Translations under genes and position numbers: made by a program
DNA from: Myroides sp. WP-1
GTDB lineage: Bacteria; Bacteroidota; Bacteroidia; Flavobacteriales; Flavobacteriaceae
DNA: 64,000 nucleotides
Assembly (NCBI RefSeq): GCF_014145635.1
Contig: NZ_JACHTC010000011.1
Location: forward strand, 52,351-116,350
Direction: 5' to 3'
Shown here: positions 50,667-60,035 of the stretch, piece by piece
How positions within the stretch are numbered: position 1 is the stretch's first letter
How the letters are laid out: each line of letters opens with the position of its first letter
Notes under the pieces: model-generated
What the model was told of the DNA's origin: nothing
Seen by the model: only the letters and a program-made list of their open reading frames with translations
Database searches by the model: none

Positions 50667-52106
50667 ATGAGAGGAACGGAATTTTACAAAGTATTACGAC
50701 ATCAATTCCCATACGAACTGACGTTGAAGCAGGATATTTTTTTACAGAAAATAGCGGAGTTTATTACAGCAGATCAACAAGATGAATTATTTGTCCTAAA
50801 AGGATATGCAGGAACGGGGAAAACAACCTTGTTATCTGTGGTGGTTAATCAATTGCGTTCGATTCAAAAATATGCCGTTATGCTTGCTCCAACAGGACGC
50901 GCTGCAAAGGTAATTAGTAGCTATGCACAACGCCCTGCTTTTACGATACACAAGTATATTTATTATCCTAAACCATTGAAGAACGGTGGTGGAATGCAAT
51001 ATACAATGCGCCAAAACAAGCATAAGAACACCGTCTTTATTGTTGATGAAGCATCTATGATAGGAGATGGTTCTGCAGGTGATAGTAGTATGTATCCACA
51101 TGGATCACTTTTAGATGACTTAATTTACTACGTGTATACTGGACAAAATTGTAAACTCATCTTAATTGGTGATGTTGCTCAGCTTCCTCCCATTAATATG
51201 ACTGTTAGCCCCGCTTTGGATACAGATCAGTTGAGCTTTCACTACAATATGCCAATTCATCACATCGAGTTAGATGAGGTTATGCGTCAAGAAGAAGATT
51301 CGGGAATTCTCTATAATGCAACAGAATTGCGCTTGTTGTTAGACTCTCACTTCATGGATACGTTTCAGTTTAATCTCTATGGTTTTAAAGATATTATTCG
51401 CCTGACAGATAGCTATGATATTCAAGATGCCATTTTTTCGTCCTATTCCAATGCTGGTCCAGAGGAAACTATGTTTATCGTACGTTCCAATAAGCGAGCC
51501 AATGCTTACAATCAACAAATAAGAATGCGAATTTTGGATCGAGATAGTGAAATTGCCGCGGGTGATTTGTTGATGGTAGTGAAAAATAATTACTATTGGT
51601 TAAAAGATTCAACTGTAACCGACTTTTTAGCCAATGGAGATATTATCGAAATTCTTCAAATTTACAAAACAGTCGAACTCTATGGCTTTCGATTTGCTTC
51701 TGTGCGTATTCGCATGATTGACTATGATCAAATGGCTCCTTTTGATACCGTTATTTTGTTGGATACCCTGACGAGTGAATCACCTGCCTTGACATATGAA
51801 GAGAGTAATCGCTTATATCAAGAGGTGTTGTTGGATTATGAAGACGAAATATCCAAGTATAAAAAGAATCAGAAAGTAAAGGAAAACGAGTATTTCAACG
51901 CGTTACAAGTAAAGTTTTCGTATGCTGTAACTTGTCATAAATCACAAGGTGGACAATGGGATACCGTTTTTATAGAACAACCGTATTTACCGGAAGGAAT
52001 CACCCAAGATTATGTGCGTTGGCTGTATACGGCCATTACACGTGCAAAAAGTAAATTGTATTTAATTGGCTTTCAAGAGGAATATTTCGAAGAGCAATTT
52101 GATTAG
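50667..52106 (+). CDS. RecD-like superfamily 1 DNA helicase
   Basis: A 479-residue cytoplasmic ATPase. Motif I is GYAGTGKTTLL, motif II IVDEASMIGDG, motif III LIGDVAQLPP, then VRSNKRANAYNQQIRMRIL, motif V SYAVTCHKSQGGQWDTVFIE and motif VI YTAITRAKSKLYLIG. This order matches RecD/Pif1-like helicases such as the UvrD_C_2 proteins of Bacteroidetes, without RecB or RecC partners. It is likely a 5'-to-3' helicase in DNA repair or recombination. The ATG at 50667 is used; a GTG at 50646 is less likely because the promoter places the transcript start close to it. Confidence 0.92.
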   Translation: MRGTEFYKVLRHQFPYELTLKQDIFLQKIAEFITADQQDELFVLKGYAGTGKTTLLSVVVNQLRSIQKYAVMLAPTGRAAKVISSYAQRPAFTIHKYIYYPKPLKNGGGMQYTMRQNKHKNTVFIVDEASMIGDGSAGDSSMYPHGSLLDDLIYYVYTGQNCKLILIGDVAQLPPINMTVSPALDTDQLSFHYNMPIHHIELDEVMRQEEDSGILYNATELRLLLDSHFMDTFQFNLYGFKDIIRLTDSYDIQDAIFSSYSNAGPEETMFIVRSNKRANAYNQQIRMRILDRDSEIAAGDLLMVVKNNYYWLKDSTVTDFLANGDIIEILQIYKTVELYGFRFASVRIRMIDYDQMAPFDTVILLDTLTSESPALTYEESNRLYQEVLLDYEDEISKYKKNQKVKENEYFNALQVKFSYAVTCHKSQGGQWDTVFIEQPYLPEGITQDYVRWLYTAITRAKSKLYLIGFQEEYFEEQFD

Positions 52107-52156
52107 CTGAAACGATAAAACAACCGTATATTTTATTAGAGATTATCTAATTCTCT

Positions 52157-52164
52157 TATCTTTG
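52157..52164 (+). promoter_or_regulatory. -7 promoter element for kdsB
   Basis: TATCTTTG fits TAnnTTTG, 21 bp before the kdsB ATG at 52185. Confidence 0.45.
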
Positions 52165-52184
52165 AACAACTAAATAAAACCAGT

Positions 52185-52925
52185 ATGAAAGTAATTGCTG
52201 TTATTCCGGCCCGTTATGCCTCTACGCGATTTCCTGCTAAATTAATGCAAGAATTAGGAGGTAAAACCATTATTCGAAGAACTTATGAAGCAACAGTAGC
52301 AACAGGATTATTTGATGATGTATTTGTTGTGACAGATTCACCTTTGATTTTTGACGAAATTCAAACACATGGCGGAAAAGTGGTTCGCAGTATCAAAGAA
52401 CACGAAAGTGGAAGTGACCGAATAGCAGAGGCAGTGGCAGATCTTGAGGCTGATATTGTAATCAATGTACAAGGAGATGAACCCTTTGTCAACACAGACA
52501 ATTTGGAGAAGTTAATTCAAATTTTCAAAGAAGACCAGGATAAGCAAATCGATTTAGCTTCTTTAATGACGCCTATTCAGGAATGGGAACGCATTGAAAA
52601 TCCCAATAACGTCAAGGTAGTCGTTGATGAGAATCAAGTAGCTTTGTATTTTTCTCGTTCAGTTATTCCTTATCCTCGTGATAAAGAAACCCAAGTACAG
52701 TATTATCAACATATTGGAGTTTATGCATTTAGACGTGATGCTTTGTTGGAATTTACAACTTGGCCGATGAAATTTTTGGAAGCAACCGAAAAATTGGAAC
52801 AATTACGCTATTTAGAATATGGAAAGCGTATAAAAATGGCAATTACCCATCACATCGGTGTGGGAATTGATACCCCAGAAGATTTAGAAGAAGCTAAGGC
52901 GCTACTAGCTAAAGGCGTGATATAA
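52185..52925 (+). CDS. kdsB: CMP-KDO synthetase KdsB
   Basis: A 246-residue cytoplasmic enzyme activating KDO with CTP for lipopolysaccharide inner-core synthesis. Family segments are [20 protein letters not shown] with the nucleotide-binding RxSxRxPxK pattern, [39 protein letters not shown] and [18 protein letters not shown]. Length is normal. It confirms a Gram-negative envelope with KDO-containing LPS. It is monocistronic, ended by a palindromic terminator. Confidence 0.97.
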   Translation: MKVIAVIPARYASTRFPAKLMQELGGKTIIRRTYEATVATGLFDDVFVVTDSPLIFDEIQTHGGKVVRSIKEHESGSDRIAEAVADLEADIVINVQGDEPFVNTDNLEKLIQIFKEDQDKQIDLASLMTPIQEWERIENPNNVKVVVDENQVALYFSRSVIPYPRDKETQVQYYQHIGVYAFRRDALLEFTTWPMKFLEATEKLEQLRYLEYGKRIKMAITHHIGVGIDTPEDLEEAKALLAKGVI

Positions 52926-52961
52926 AAAAAGAGAGAATCAAATTTGATTCTCTCTTTTTTT
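52924..52961. terminator. Bidirectional terminator after kdsB
   Basis: A perfect palindrome centred at 52942/52943, with half AAAAAAAGAGAGAATCAAA. It serves kdsB and the convergent SRPBCC gene. Confidence 0.92.
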
Positions 52962-52965
52962 ATAT

Positions 52966-54078
52966 TTATTCCTCTGTTGGAGGAGGGGTTTGAGCTGCTT
53001 CTTGTGTAACTGGTTCTTCGTTTTCTTGTATATTTACTGGTTTCTTATAAACGGGTACACGCGGACGTCTTATACTGTCATACACCACCGATGGTTGTTT
53101 ATTAAGTGTAATCGGAATTAAAACCGTAGTTTTCCAAGTAGAAGGTAGACGATTATTCAGCGATGATTGATTCAATTCAATCATCATTTTCTGAGCTGGA
53201 TTATTCGTAAAAACTTCAGATTTGCTAACAATGGTACGAATTTCTCTCAACGCTTTTGGCAAGTGAGAATAATAACCTGTAATAGTACTTTCAAAGTATG
53301 TATTGGCTTCTAAACTACCTAATTTGAAGTTTTCTTCTTCATTTAGGAAAATAGAATCTCGAAGTCTGAATCCGTATTGAAATTCCAAGTTATCCGTTAA
53401 GGGATTATTGTCGAAAATAAGTAAAGGAGTTGAATCGACTTTAATACTATTTGAAGAACAGAAGTCGGTCAATTGTATATTTAGTGCTTCAATTGTGGTT
53501 TTGACATCAGTATAACTTGAAGAGCCATTCAAATAGATATAGTGAAATGCTTCTTTTGTTGTCGAACCAGTCGTACCTAAATCATACTCTCTATATTGCT
53601 TGATAAAAAATACGATCAAAGCATTGATATTATTGTCAATGGCTTGACCAACAACTTGATCAGGAGATCCAGAGAAAAAGGTTAAAATTTTTGTTTTGAG
53701 GTCGATAGTACCTTCAAAAAAGAATTCTACTTTAGTTTTTTGTCCTTTAGGGCTAAAACGCCAAACAATATTAGATAATTTATTGTCGTAAAGAATGTCT
53801 TGTGAGATGCTGTCAAACGGTTTTTCGTATTCTTTTCGAATTTGATAAACTCCGATGTTAGGCAGGGTGATGCTGTAGATTCCGTTGGTGTTATTTTCTG
53901 TTTCAATCCAATCATTCCAATTGTTTAAATCTTGTATGTATTGATATACGATGGGTTGAGGTGCATCAAGTTCAAAAGACTTCGTAATTTTGAAATTGCC
54001 ACTTTGAGTTAATACAAATACAACTAGCGAAATGCATAGCAAAATAACAAGAAGAAGGAAATACTTAAGGATTTTCAT
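52966..54078 (-). CDS. Membrane-anchored SRPBCC / GyrI-like protein
   Basis: A 370-residue protein with an N-terminal membrane anchor (residues ~5-25). Residues ~28-170 resemble an SRPBCC (START-like) ligand-binding domain: FKITKSFELDAPQPIVYQYI, NNWNDWIE and VWRFSPKGQKTKVEFFFEG. Residues ~180-330 are like a GyrI/AraC-effector-type domain (SSSYTDVKTTIEALNIQLTD, NLEFQYGFRL). A proline/glutamate-rich tail (EEPVTQEAAQTPPPTEE) ends it. The ligand is unknown. A 61-residue membrane-protein gene lies 30 bp upstream in the same direction. Confidence 0.78.
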   Translation of the reverse strand: MKILKYFLLLVILLCISLVVFVLTQSGNFKITKSFELDAPQPIVYQYIQDLNNWNDWIETENNTNGIYSITLPNIGVYQIRKEYEKPFDSISQDILYDNKLSNIVWRFSPKGQKTKVEFFFEGTIDLKTKILTFFSGSPDQVVGQAIDNNINALIVFFIKQYREYDLGTTGSTTKEAFHYIYLNGSSSYTDVKTTIEALNIQLTDFCSSNSIKVDSTPLLIFDNNPLTDNLEFQYGFRLRDSIFLNEEENFKLGSLEANTYFESTITGYYSHLPKALREIRTIVSKSEVFTNNPAQKMMIELNQSSLNNRLPSTWKTTVLIPITLNKQPSVVYDSIRRPRVPVYKKPVNIQENEEPVTQEAAQTPPPTEE

Positions 54079-54108
54079 AATTAGCAGTAGACACTAAGGA
54101 TTAAAGCA

Positions 54109-54294
54109 TTATTTCAGTACATTTTTTAGGATAAATAGCGAACCAATAAAGGCCAAAAACGCAAGTAAAATCCACAATCTATTCTTGTAGTATTTACGGT
54201 GAAGATTGAGGTCTTTGCGATACATAATAATTAAAATGATCGTAAATGTGATTATAAAAAAAAGTGCGAATTGAATTTGACCTGTTGTAAACAT
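54109..54294 (-). CDS. Small two-segment membrane protein
   Basis: A 61-residue protein with two membrane segments (residues ~7-24 and 41-57) and a basic loop (YRKDLNLHRKYYKNR) between them. Short proteins of this look sit before SRPBCC genes in related genomes. The function is unknown. It is probably co-transcribed with the SRPBCC gene 30 bp downstream. Confidence 0.65.
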   Translation of the reverse strand: MFTTGQIQFALFFIITFTIILIIMYRKDLNLHRKYYKNRLWILLAFLAFIGSLFILKNVLK

Positions 54295-54341
54295 AATAAA
54301 GATTTTAGCAAAAATAAGTAAAAACCTTCAATATAGTACAT

Positions 54342-54367
54342 AAAAAAACGGCAGGGTTACTGCCGTT
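54342..54367 (-). terminator. Terminator of ilvE
   Basis: Stem AACGGCAG (54347-54354) and CTGCCGTT (54360-54367) encloses loop GGTTA, with a T-run on the minus strand. It is 27 bp past the ilvE stop. Confidence 0.85.
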
Positions 54368-54393
54368 CTTGAAATTGTATCCTAAAAGGATCA

Positions 54394-55467
54394 TTATATT
54401 TTTTCTGTCCAGTTGAATGTATCTTCAATTGCTTTTTGTTGAATCCCTTGTAGGTTGGTTTTTAACAAGATAGCATAAGAATCTTCATCTGTTACATTTG
54501 GTAATTCATAGTATTTTTGTTGGTATGCAAAACCTTCAATTTGTCCAATTGTAACTGCAGTACCAGCACCAAAAATTTCTAATAATTCACCTTTAGCATG
54601 AGCATCTAACAACTCTTGAACAACGATAGAGCGAACTTCAACGTTAATTCCTTTGCTTTTCGCGATATCGATTAAACTTTTTCTTGTAACACCGTCTAAG
54701 ATACGCTCACTTGTAGGAGCTGTAATTAAAGTATCTCCAATTCTGAAGAATACGTTCATTGTACCAGCTTCTTCTAATTTTGTATGTGTAGCGTCATCTG
54801 TCCAGATTACTTGTTGGTAACCTTCTTTTTGAGCTAATTGTGTAGGGTAGAATTGTCCACCGTAGTTTCCAGAACATTTAGTGTATCCTACACCACCATT
54901 AGCCGCACGGCTATAGTGTTCAGCGATTTGTACTTTTACTTTACCAGAGTAGTATGTACGTGCAGGAGAACAAATAACACAGAACATAAATTCGCTAGAA
55001 GGACCAGCTACAACACCTTCGTGTGTACCAACCATAAATGGACGTAAGTACAAAGAGTTTCCTTGTCCTTTTCTTACCCATTCTCTGTCTAAATCTAAAA
55101 GTGCTTTTAAACCGTCAATAAATCTCTCCTCATCAATGTGTGGCATAGCCATACGCTCTGCAGATTTATTAAAACGAGCCCAGTTCTCGCGTGGACGGAA
55201 TAACCATACGTCATCATTATTGTCTTTGTATGCTTTCATTCCTTCGAAAATTGCTTGTCCGTAATGGAAAACATTAATTGAAGGAGCAAAACTCATCGGT
55301 CCATAAGGTTTGATTTCCACTTTTCCCCATTTACCATCTTTATAATGACAAACCAACATATGATCCGTGAAAATAGATCCAAATTTTACATTCTCGAAAT
55401 CAATTGAATCGACTCTAGACTTTTCTATCTTGTCAATAGAAAGTTCAAATTTTGTTTCTAAACTCAT
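54394..55467 (-). CDS. ilvE: Branched-chain amino acid aminotransferase
   Basis: A 357-residue PLP enzyme of fold type IV, making valine, leucine and isoleucine from their keto acids. Family segments are FGSIFTDHMLVCHYKDGKWG, QAIFEGMKAYKDNNDDVWLF, RPRENWARFNKSAERMAMP, SLYLRPFMVGTHEGV, the PLP-lysine region GGVGYTKCSGNYGGQF, and VIWTDDATHTKLEEAGTMN. It is of the longer mammal-like group (about 355 residues). It has a well-spaced promoter and its own terminator, so it is monocistronic. Confidence 0.96.
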   Translation of the reverse strand: MSLETKFELSIDKIEKSRVDSIDFENVKFGSIFTDHMLVCHYKDGKWGKVEIKPYGPMSFAPSINVFHYGQAIFEGMKAYKDNNDDVWLFRPRENWARFNKSAERMAMPHIDEERFIDGLKALLDLDREWVRKGQGNSLYLRPFMVGTHEGVVAGPSSEFMFCVICSPARTYYSGKVKVQIAEHYSRAANGGVGYTKCSGNYGGQFYPTQLAQKEGYQQVIWTDDATHTKLEEAGTMNVFFRIGDTLITAPTSERILDGVTRKSLIDIAKSKGINVEVRSIVVQELLDAHAKGELLEIFGAGTAVTIGQIEGFAYQQKYYELPNVTDEDSYAILLKTNLQGIQQKAIEDTFNWTEKI

Positions 55468-56360
55468 TTTATAGTGTTTTTTTAAAAGTTGTTGTTGTAT
55501 TAACTAAAACGTTGAAGCAGTTTTTTTGAAATACTGCCTTACAAAAATAGCAAAAAAACTCACTATTTATCAATTAAATTTAAAGAATATTTATGTAGCT
55601 GAATAAAATATTATATTATCAAAAAAAAACTTGGGAAAATATAGGATACTTTGAATTTATTTGTGTAAACGCTTTGTTTTTAGTTTATTTTTTTGATTTA
55701 CTGTGGTATACTTTCTTTTTGTTTTCACAAACGCATAACGGTCTGTCCTTTATACGCTGTAATTTCTATACACTAGGCAGCGATAATATAAATGTAAAGG
55801 TAGAGTGAATAAAGGCAAACGTGTAAATACATACGCTTGTAAATTTTGACATTATAAGGAGATTACTCCATCATTCGAAAAGAAGTATTTTATGATCTAG
55901 TTTAATCTAGCCTATATCCTTTTTTGAGTGGTGAAATAGAGGTTGAATTTCTCGTATGGTTTGTGTTTTTTTTGATTTAATTAACTTTAAAAAGGAGGGT
56001 ACTTCACTTTTATTTAACTTTTATGCCGTTTTAACGACCTGTAAGTGTCTCTTTTTTCTTCAAAAAAGTACAGTAAAAAGTTTAATTGTTTTCGTTGAGA
56101 TCAAAAAGAAAGAATAGTTTTTAATTACCCGAATGGTTAGGTATAGTCTAGGTTTTTTAAAATATATCTAGTTGATAATCATGTTTTTGTAATTATTTGT
56201 GTTTTCTAAAAAGAGCGAGTTCAGTTTTTTGAAAATCTTTAAAAATTAGTTTGTGCCAATTTTTTGAATCCCAGATTTGAAATAAAGAGTGAAAATTTGG
56301 TATTGAAATAATGCATTAGCATTTTCTATAGACAAGAATGTTAGACACATCACTATTATT
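55468..56360. other. 893-bp gene-free region upstream of collagen-like operon
   Basis: Strongly AT-rich, no plausible ORF in either strand. The left end carries the ilvE promoter. Near the right end is a small hairpin AATGC-ATTA-GCATT (56310-56323), about 40 bp before the collagen-like start. No exact TAnnTTTG element was seen in the last 200 bp. It could hold a long regulated leader or binding sites, which I cannot show. Confidence 0.5.
55542..55573 (-). promoter_or_regulatory. Full -33/-7 promoter of ilvE
   Basis: On the minus strand, TTG (55573-55571), 21 bp and TATTTTTG (55549-55542) match the Bacteroidetes consensus. This gives a leader of about 70 bases. Confidence 0.6.
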
Positions 56361-59300
56361 ATGAAAAAAAGATTAATACCAATTGCTCTATTAATGGGGG
56401 CAGTATCAGCAAACGCGCAAGTGGGTATTGGAACCAATAACCCTAATAAATCTGCGGAATTGACGATTGAAGCTACGAACCGAGGATTATTAATTCCCAA
56501 TGTTGCTTTAACAAGCGCAACAGATAAGACGACAATAACGAATGGTAACCTTAATAGTTTAATGGTATTTAACACAACGGCTAATGCGCTAATTACGCCT
56601 GGTTACTACTATTGGTACGATGAGGCTTGGCAACGTTTAGTTAATGGAAAGGATATTCCTTCTCTAGTTGTACAACATTTCGAAGAGATTTTAAACATGG
56701 AAGGCGATAAGGTGAAAAACCTAATTAAAAATATCGTTAGAACAACTGAAGGTAATGTAATTTATGAAGGGGATAAATTATATTACATCAATAACGATGG
56801 AATTAAAGTAGAATTAAACTTTGAGGATATCGTTCAGCAATATGAGACTGTAACTGTTTTGGGGTATGACTCTGCAACTGGACTGTTGACTTACTCGAAT
56901 GAGGAAGGTCATGTAGCAACAGTTGATATAAAAGGCGCTGTCAAATCATTCGAAACAGTTACCTCTATTGCGTTTGATCGAACTACAGGAATTATTTCTT
57001 TTATTGATGAAGAGGGAGAAACTACAACGTTAAACTTGGAAACATTCATCAGAGAAAGAGAGACAATAACAACTTTAGTACGCACACAAGCAGGTAAATA
57101 TACCTATACAAATGAAGCAGGTGCAACAACGAATATCAATGTAGTTGGAGATCTTACAGAAGTAATTCAGAATAGAACAGACCTTGATTTGTATCAAGTC
57201 TTAAAACAATTAGTTCAGGTTGAGCAATCTCTTACGACACTGATTTACAATGCAACAACAAAAAAAATCGTTTATACAGACGAAGAAAACATACAACACA
57301 ATTTAGATGCAAATACTATTGTAAAGGATAATGAAACTCTTACAACATTGGTTGATAATGGAGATGGAACTATCACATATACAAATGAAGCAAATCAAAA
57401 AGTTGTGATTGATTTAGCTGCTGGACCACAAGGAGAGCAGGGTATCCAAGGACCAAAAGGAGAAGATGGAGTTGATGGCTTACCAGGTGAAAAAGGAGAA
57501 CAAGGAATCCAAGGAGAACAAGGAATTCAGGGAGAACGTGGACTTCAAGGAGAACAAGGAATTCAGGGAGAACAAGGAATTCAGGGAGAACGTGGAATCC
57601 AAGGTGAACAAGGTCCTAAAGGAGAAGATGGAGTAAATGGAATAGATGGTTTACCAGGTGAAAAAGGAGAGCAAGGAATTCAGGGAGAACAAGGCATCCA
57701 AGGAGAACAAGGAATCCAAGGAGAGCAAGGAATTCAGGGAGAACGTGGACTTCAAGGAGAACAAGGAGAGCAAGGAATTCAAGGAGAACGTGGACTTCAA
57801 GGAGAACAAGGAGAGCAAGGAATCCAAGGTGAGCAAGGAATCCAGGGAGAACGTGGACTTCAAGGAGAGCAAGGAAGCCAGGGAGAACGTGGACTTCAAG
57901 GTGAGCAAGGAATCCAGGGAGAACGTGGACTTCAAGGTGAGCAAGGAATCCAAGGAGAACGTGGACTTCAAGGTGAGCAAGGAATCCAAGGAGAGCAGGG
58001 ACCACAAGGAGTACCTGGAGAAAAAGGTGTTCGTGGAGAAGAAGGTGCCCAAGGAATCCAAGGAGAGCAAGGAATTCAAGGGGAACAAGGTCCTAAAGGA
58101 GAAGATGGAGTAAATGGAATAGATGGTTTACCAGGTGAAAAAGGTGAAAAAGGTGAACAAGGAGAGCGTGGACTTCAAGGAGAACAAGGTCCTAAAGGAG
58201 AAGATGGAGCAAATGGAATAGATGGTTTACCAGGTGAAAAAGGTGAGCAAGGAATACAAGGAGAGCGTGGACTTCAAGGAGAACAAGGTCCTAAGGGAGA
58301 AGATGGAGTAAATGGAATAGATGGTTTACCAGGTGAAAAAGGTGAGCAAGGAATACAAGGAGAGCGTGGACTTCAAGGAGAACAAGGAGAACAAGGAATC
58401 CAAGGAGAACAAGGTCCTAAGGGAGAAGATGGAGTAAATGGAATAGATGGTTTACCAGGTGAAAAAGGTGAACAAGGAATCCAAGGAGAGCGTGGACTTC
58501 AAGGGGAACAAGGTCCTAAAGGAGAAGATGGAGTAAATGGAATAGATGGTTTACCAGGTGAAAAAGGTGAGCAAGGAGAGCGTGGACTTCAAGGAGAGCA
58601 AGGTCCTAAGGGTGAAGATGGAGCAAATGGAAAAGATGGTTTGCCAGGTGAAAAAGGAGAACAAGGAGAGCGTGGACTTCAAGGAGAACAAGGCCCTAAA
58701 GGAGAAGATGGAGTAAATGGAAAAGATGGTTTACCAGGTGAAAAAGGAGAACAAGGTGAGCAAGGAATCCAAGGAATCCAAGGAGAACAAGGAATCCAAG
58801 GAGAACGTGGACTTCAAGGAGAGCAAGGTCCTAAGGGAGAAAATGGAGTAAACGGAACGGATGGAGTAAATGGGGTAAATGGAAAAGACGGATTACCAGG
58901 TGAAAAAGGAGACAAAGGGGATAAAGGAGATAATGGTCTTGGAGGTGTAACAGAAAGAGCAAACAGAAGCCCAATTACAATTTCTGGTACTGGAGAAGCA
59001 GGAAACGCATACAAATTAGGCGTAAGCTTTAACAATGGATTACAACAGAATCCATTAGATATTGCAGATTCAAATATTCAGTTAGGAGGACCATTAGTTC
59101 GCAACACGGTATTAGATCTTGATGGACATACATTAGCTTTAGTTGGCTTAGATAAAGATAAAACACAAGCCGTTTCAAATAATCAAATTGTACAACACTT
59201 AGTAGCGGTAGATGCCAGTACAAATGAGGTAAAAGCATTAAAAGCAGCAATGCCGAAGTTTTTCTATATGCCTTCAATTGTAGTACCTACAGCAGCAAGT

Positions 59301-59594
59301 CAGGCAACACAAACAGGTGTAAGTTTTGATAATGCTACACGTCAAGGAAGAATTGAATTGTATACTATTTATAAAAAACAATATGGTACAACAGTAAAAT
59401 CAAGTCCAGGTGCAGCAGCATTGCCAGTGCTACAAGCAACGGATTTAGGGTATCATGTAACATTTGCAACAGAAGGAGTTTTTACCATTACAGATATTAC
59501 CGTTGATGGTGTATTGATGTATACAGTAAGTGCCCAAGCAAGTGCAGAAGGGGTGAACTTTATGAATATCGTATTTACAGTGAACGAAGATTAA
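56361..59594 (+). CDS. Secreted collagen-like (Gly-X-Y) surface protein
   Basis: A 1077-residue exported protein; signal [20 protein letters not shown]. Residues ~21-100 are a head domain seen in other Flavobacterial surface proteins ([18 protein letters not shown]). Residues ~150-352 contain about five ~40-residue repeats of the form T-T-L-x-x-x-TG-x-x-TYTNEAG. Residues 355-861 are about 169 Gly-X-Y triplets that keep phase throughout, dominated by [18 protein letters not shown] and GEK. KGE and KGD pairs, known to stabilise bacterial collagen helices without hydroxyproline, recur. Residues 862-1077 form a globular end. It probably forms a trimeric surface fibre. It heads a four-gene secreted operon. 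Confidence 0.93.
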   Translation: MKKRLIPIALLMGAVSANAQVGIGTNNPNKSAELTIEATNRGLLIPNVALTSATDKTTITNGNLNSLMVFNTTANALITPGYYYWYDEAWQRLVNGKDIPSLVVQHFEEILNMEGDKVKNLIKNIVRTTEGNVIYEGDKLYYINNDGIKVELNFEDIVQQYETVTVLGYDSATGLLTYSNEEGHVATVDIKGAVKSFETVTSIAFDRTTGIISFIDEEGETTTLNLETFIRERETITTLVRTQAGKYTYTNEAGATTNINVVGDLTEVIQNRTDLDLYQVLKQLVQVEQSLTTLIYNATTKKIVYTDEENIQHNLDANTIVKDNETLTTLVDNGDGTITYTNEANQKVVIDLAAGPQGEQGIQGPKGEDGVDGLPGEKGEQGIQGEQGIQGERGLQGEQGIQGEQGIQGERGIQGEQGPKGEDGVNGIDGLPGEKGEQGIQGEQGIQGEQGIQGEQGIQGERGLQGEQGEQGIQGERGLQGEQGEQGIQGEQGIQGERGLQGEQGSQGERGLQGEQGIQGERGLQGEQGIQGERGLQGEQGIQGEQGPQGVPGEKGVRGEEGAQGIQGEQGIQGEQGPKGEDGVNGIDGLPGEKGEKGEQGERGLQGEQGPKGEDGANGIDGLPGEKGEQGIQGERGLQGEQGPKGEDGVNGIDGLPGEKGEQGIQGERGLQGEQGEQGIQGEQGPKGEDGVNGIDGLPGEKGEQGIQGERGLQGEQGPKGEDGVNGIDGLPGEKGEQGERGLQGEQGPKGEDGANGKDGLPGEKGEQGERGLQGEQGPKGEDGVNGKDGLPGEKGEQGEQGIQGIQGEQGIQGERGLQGEQGPKGENGVNGTDGVNGVNGKDGLPGEKGDKGDKGDNGLGGVTERANRSPITISGTGEAGNAYKLGVSFNNGLQQNPLDIADSNIQLGGPLVRNTVLDLDGHTLALVGLDKDKTQAVSNNQIVQHLVAVDASTNEVKALKAAMPKFFYMPSIVVPTAASQATQTGVSFDNATRQGRIELYTIYKKQYGTTVKSSPGAAALPVLQATDLGYHVTFATEGVFTITDITVDGVLMYTVSAQASAEGVNFMNIVFTVNED
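57423..58943 (+). repeat. Gly-X-Y coding repeat with higher-order modules
   Basis: This 1.5-kb purine-rich tract is built from 9-bp units such as GGAGAACAA and GGAATCCAA. A module [19 protein letters not shown] recurs about ten times, separated by variable numbers of [12 protein letters not shown] units. Copies are near-identical at DNA level, indicating recent expansion. It falls inside the collagen-like gene. Confidence 0.9.
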
Positions 59595-59596
59595 TT

Positions 59597-60025
59597 ATGA
59601 AACATAAATATATATATGGTCTATTCACGTTGTTTTTGTGCTTTGGTTTTAAAGCACAAGCGCAACGTGTAGTAGCCTATCAAACGAAATTAAGTGAATT
59701 AACTGTTGAACAAGCCCAAGAGTTTAGCGCTTTTTTAGCAGAAGATTACAATGATCATTTTGTCAACTTTAGAGCGTTTCAGAATACAGATCTAGAAGTA
59801 GAAGAAATAGCTGTTATAGATTTGAAATGGAATGGTCAAGATGTTATTACACTACCTACAAGGAGTATACAACGGATGTCAAAATTGAAATACATCTACC
59901 TTCGCTCACATCAAGTAATGGATGACAATTATGTGAAACAGCGCTTTTCAGCTTTGATCAGACAGTTAGAACGTTTGGGAAATGAAGTAGAAATTGTGTA
60001 TTTCATTATGGAGAAACCTAATTAA
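59597..60025 (+). CDS. Secreted hypothetical protein in collagen-like operon
   Basis: A 142-residue exported protein with signal MKHKYIYGLFTLFLCFGFKA ending QAQ. The mature part has a helical start (LSELTVEQAQEFSAFLAED), HFVNFRAFQNTDLEVEEI and beta strands, and ends EVEIVYFIMEKPN. I do not recognise a family. The start lies 2 bp after the stop of the collagen-like gene and its stop is 10 bp before the large adhesin gene, so it is firmly part of the operon. It may assist folding or anchoring of the two large neighbours, which is inference. Confidence 0.75.
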   Translation: MKHKYIYGLFTLFLCFGFKAQAQRVVAYQTKLSELTVEQAQEFSAFLAEDYNDHFVNFRAFQNTDLEVEEIAVIDLKWNGQDVITLPTRSIQRMSKLKYIYLRSHQVMDDNYVKQRFSALIRQLERLGNEVEIVYFIMEKPN

Positions 60026-60035
60026 GTAAAGTAGT

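Noticed and set aside
57616..58113. Long open frames on both strands inside the collagen-like gene
   Set aside because: They arise because the 9-bp repeat units keep all frames free of stops; the products are simple repeats without start signals or domains.
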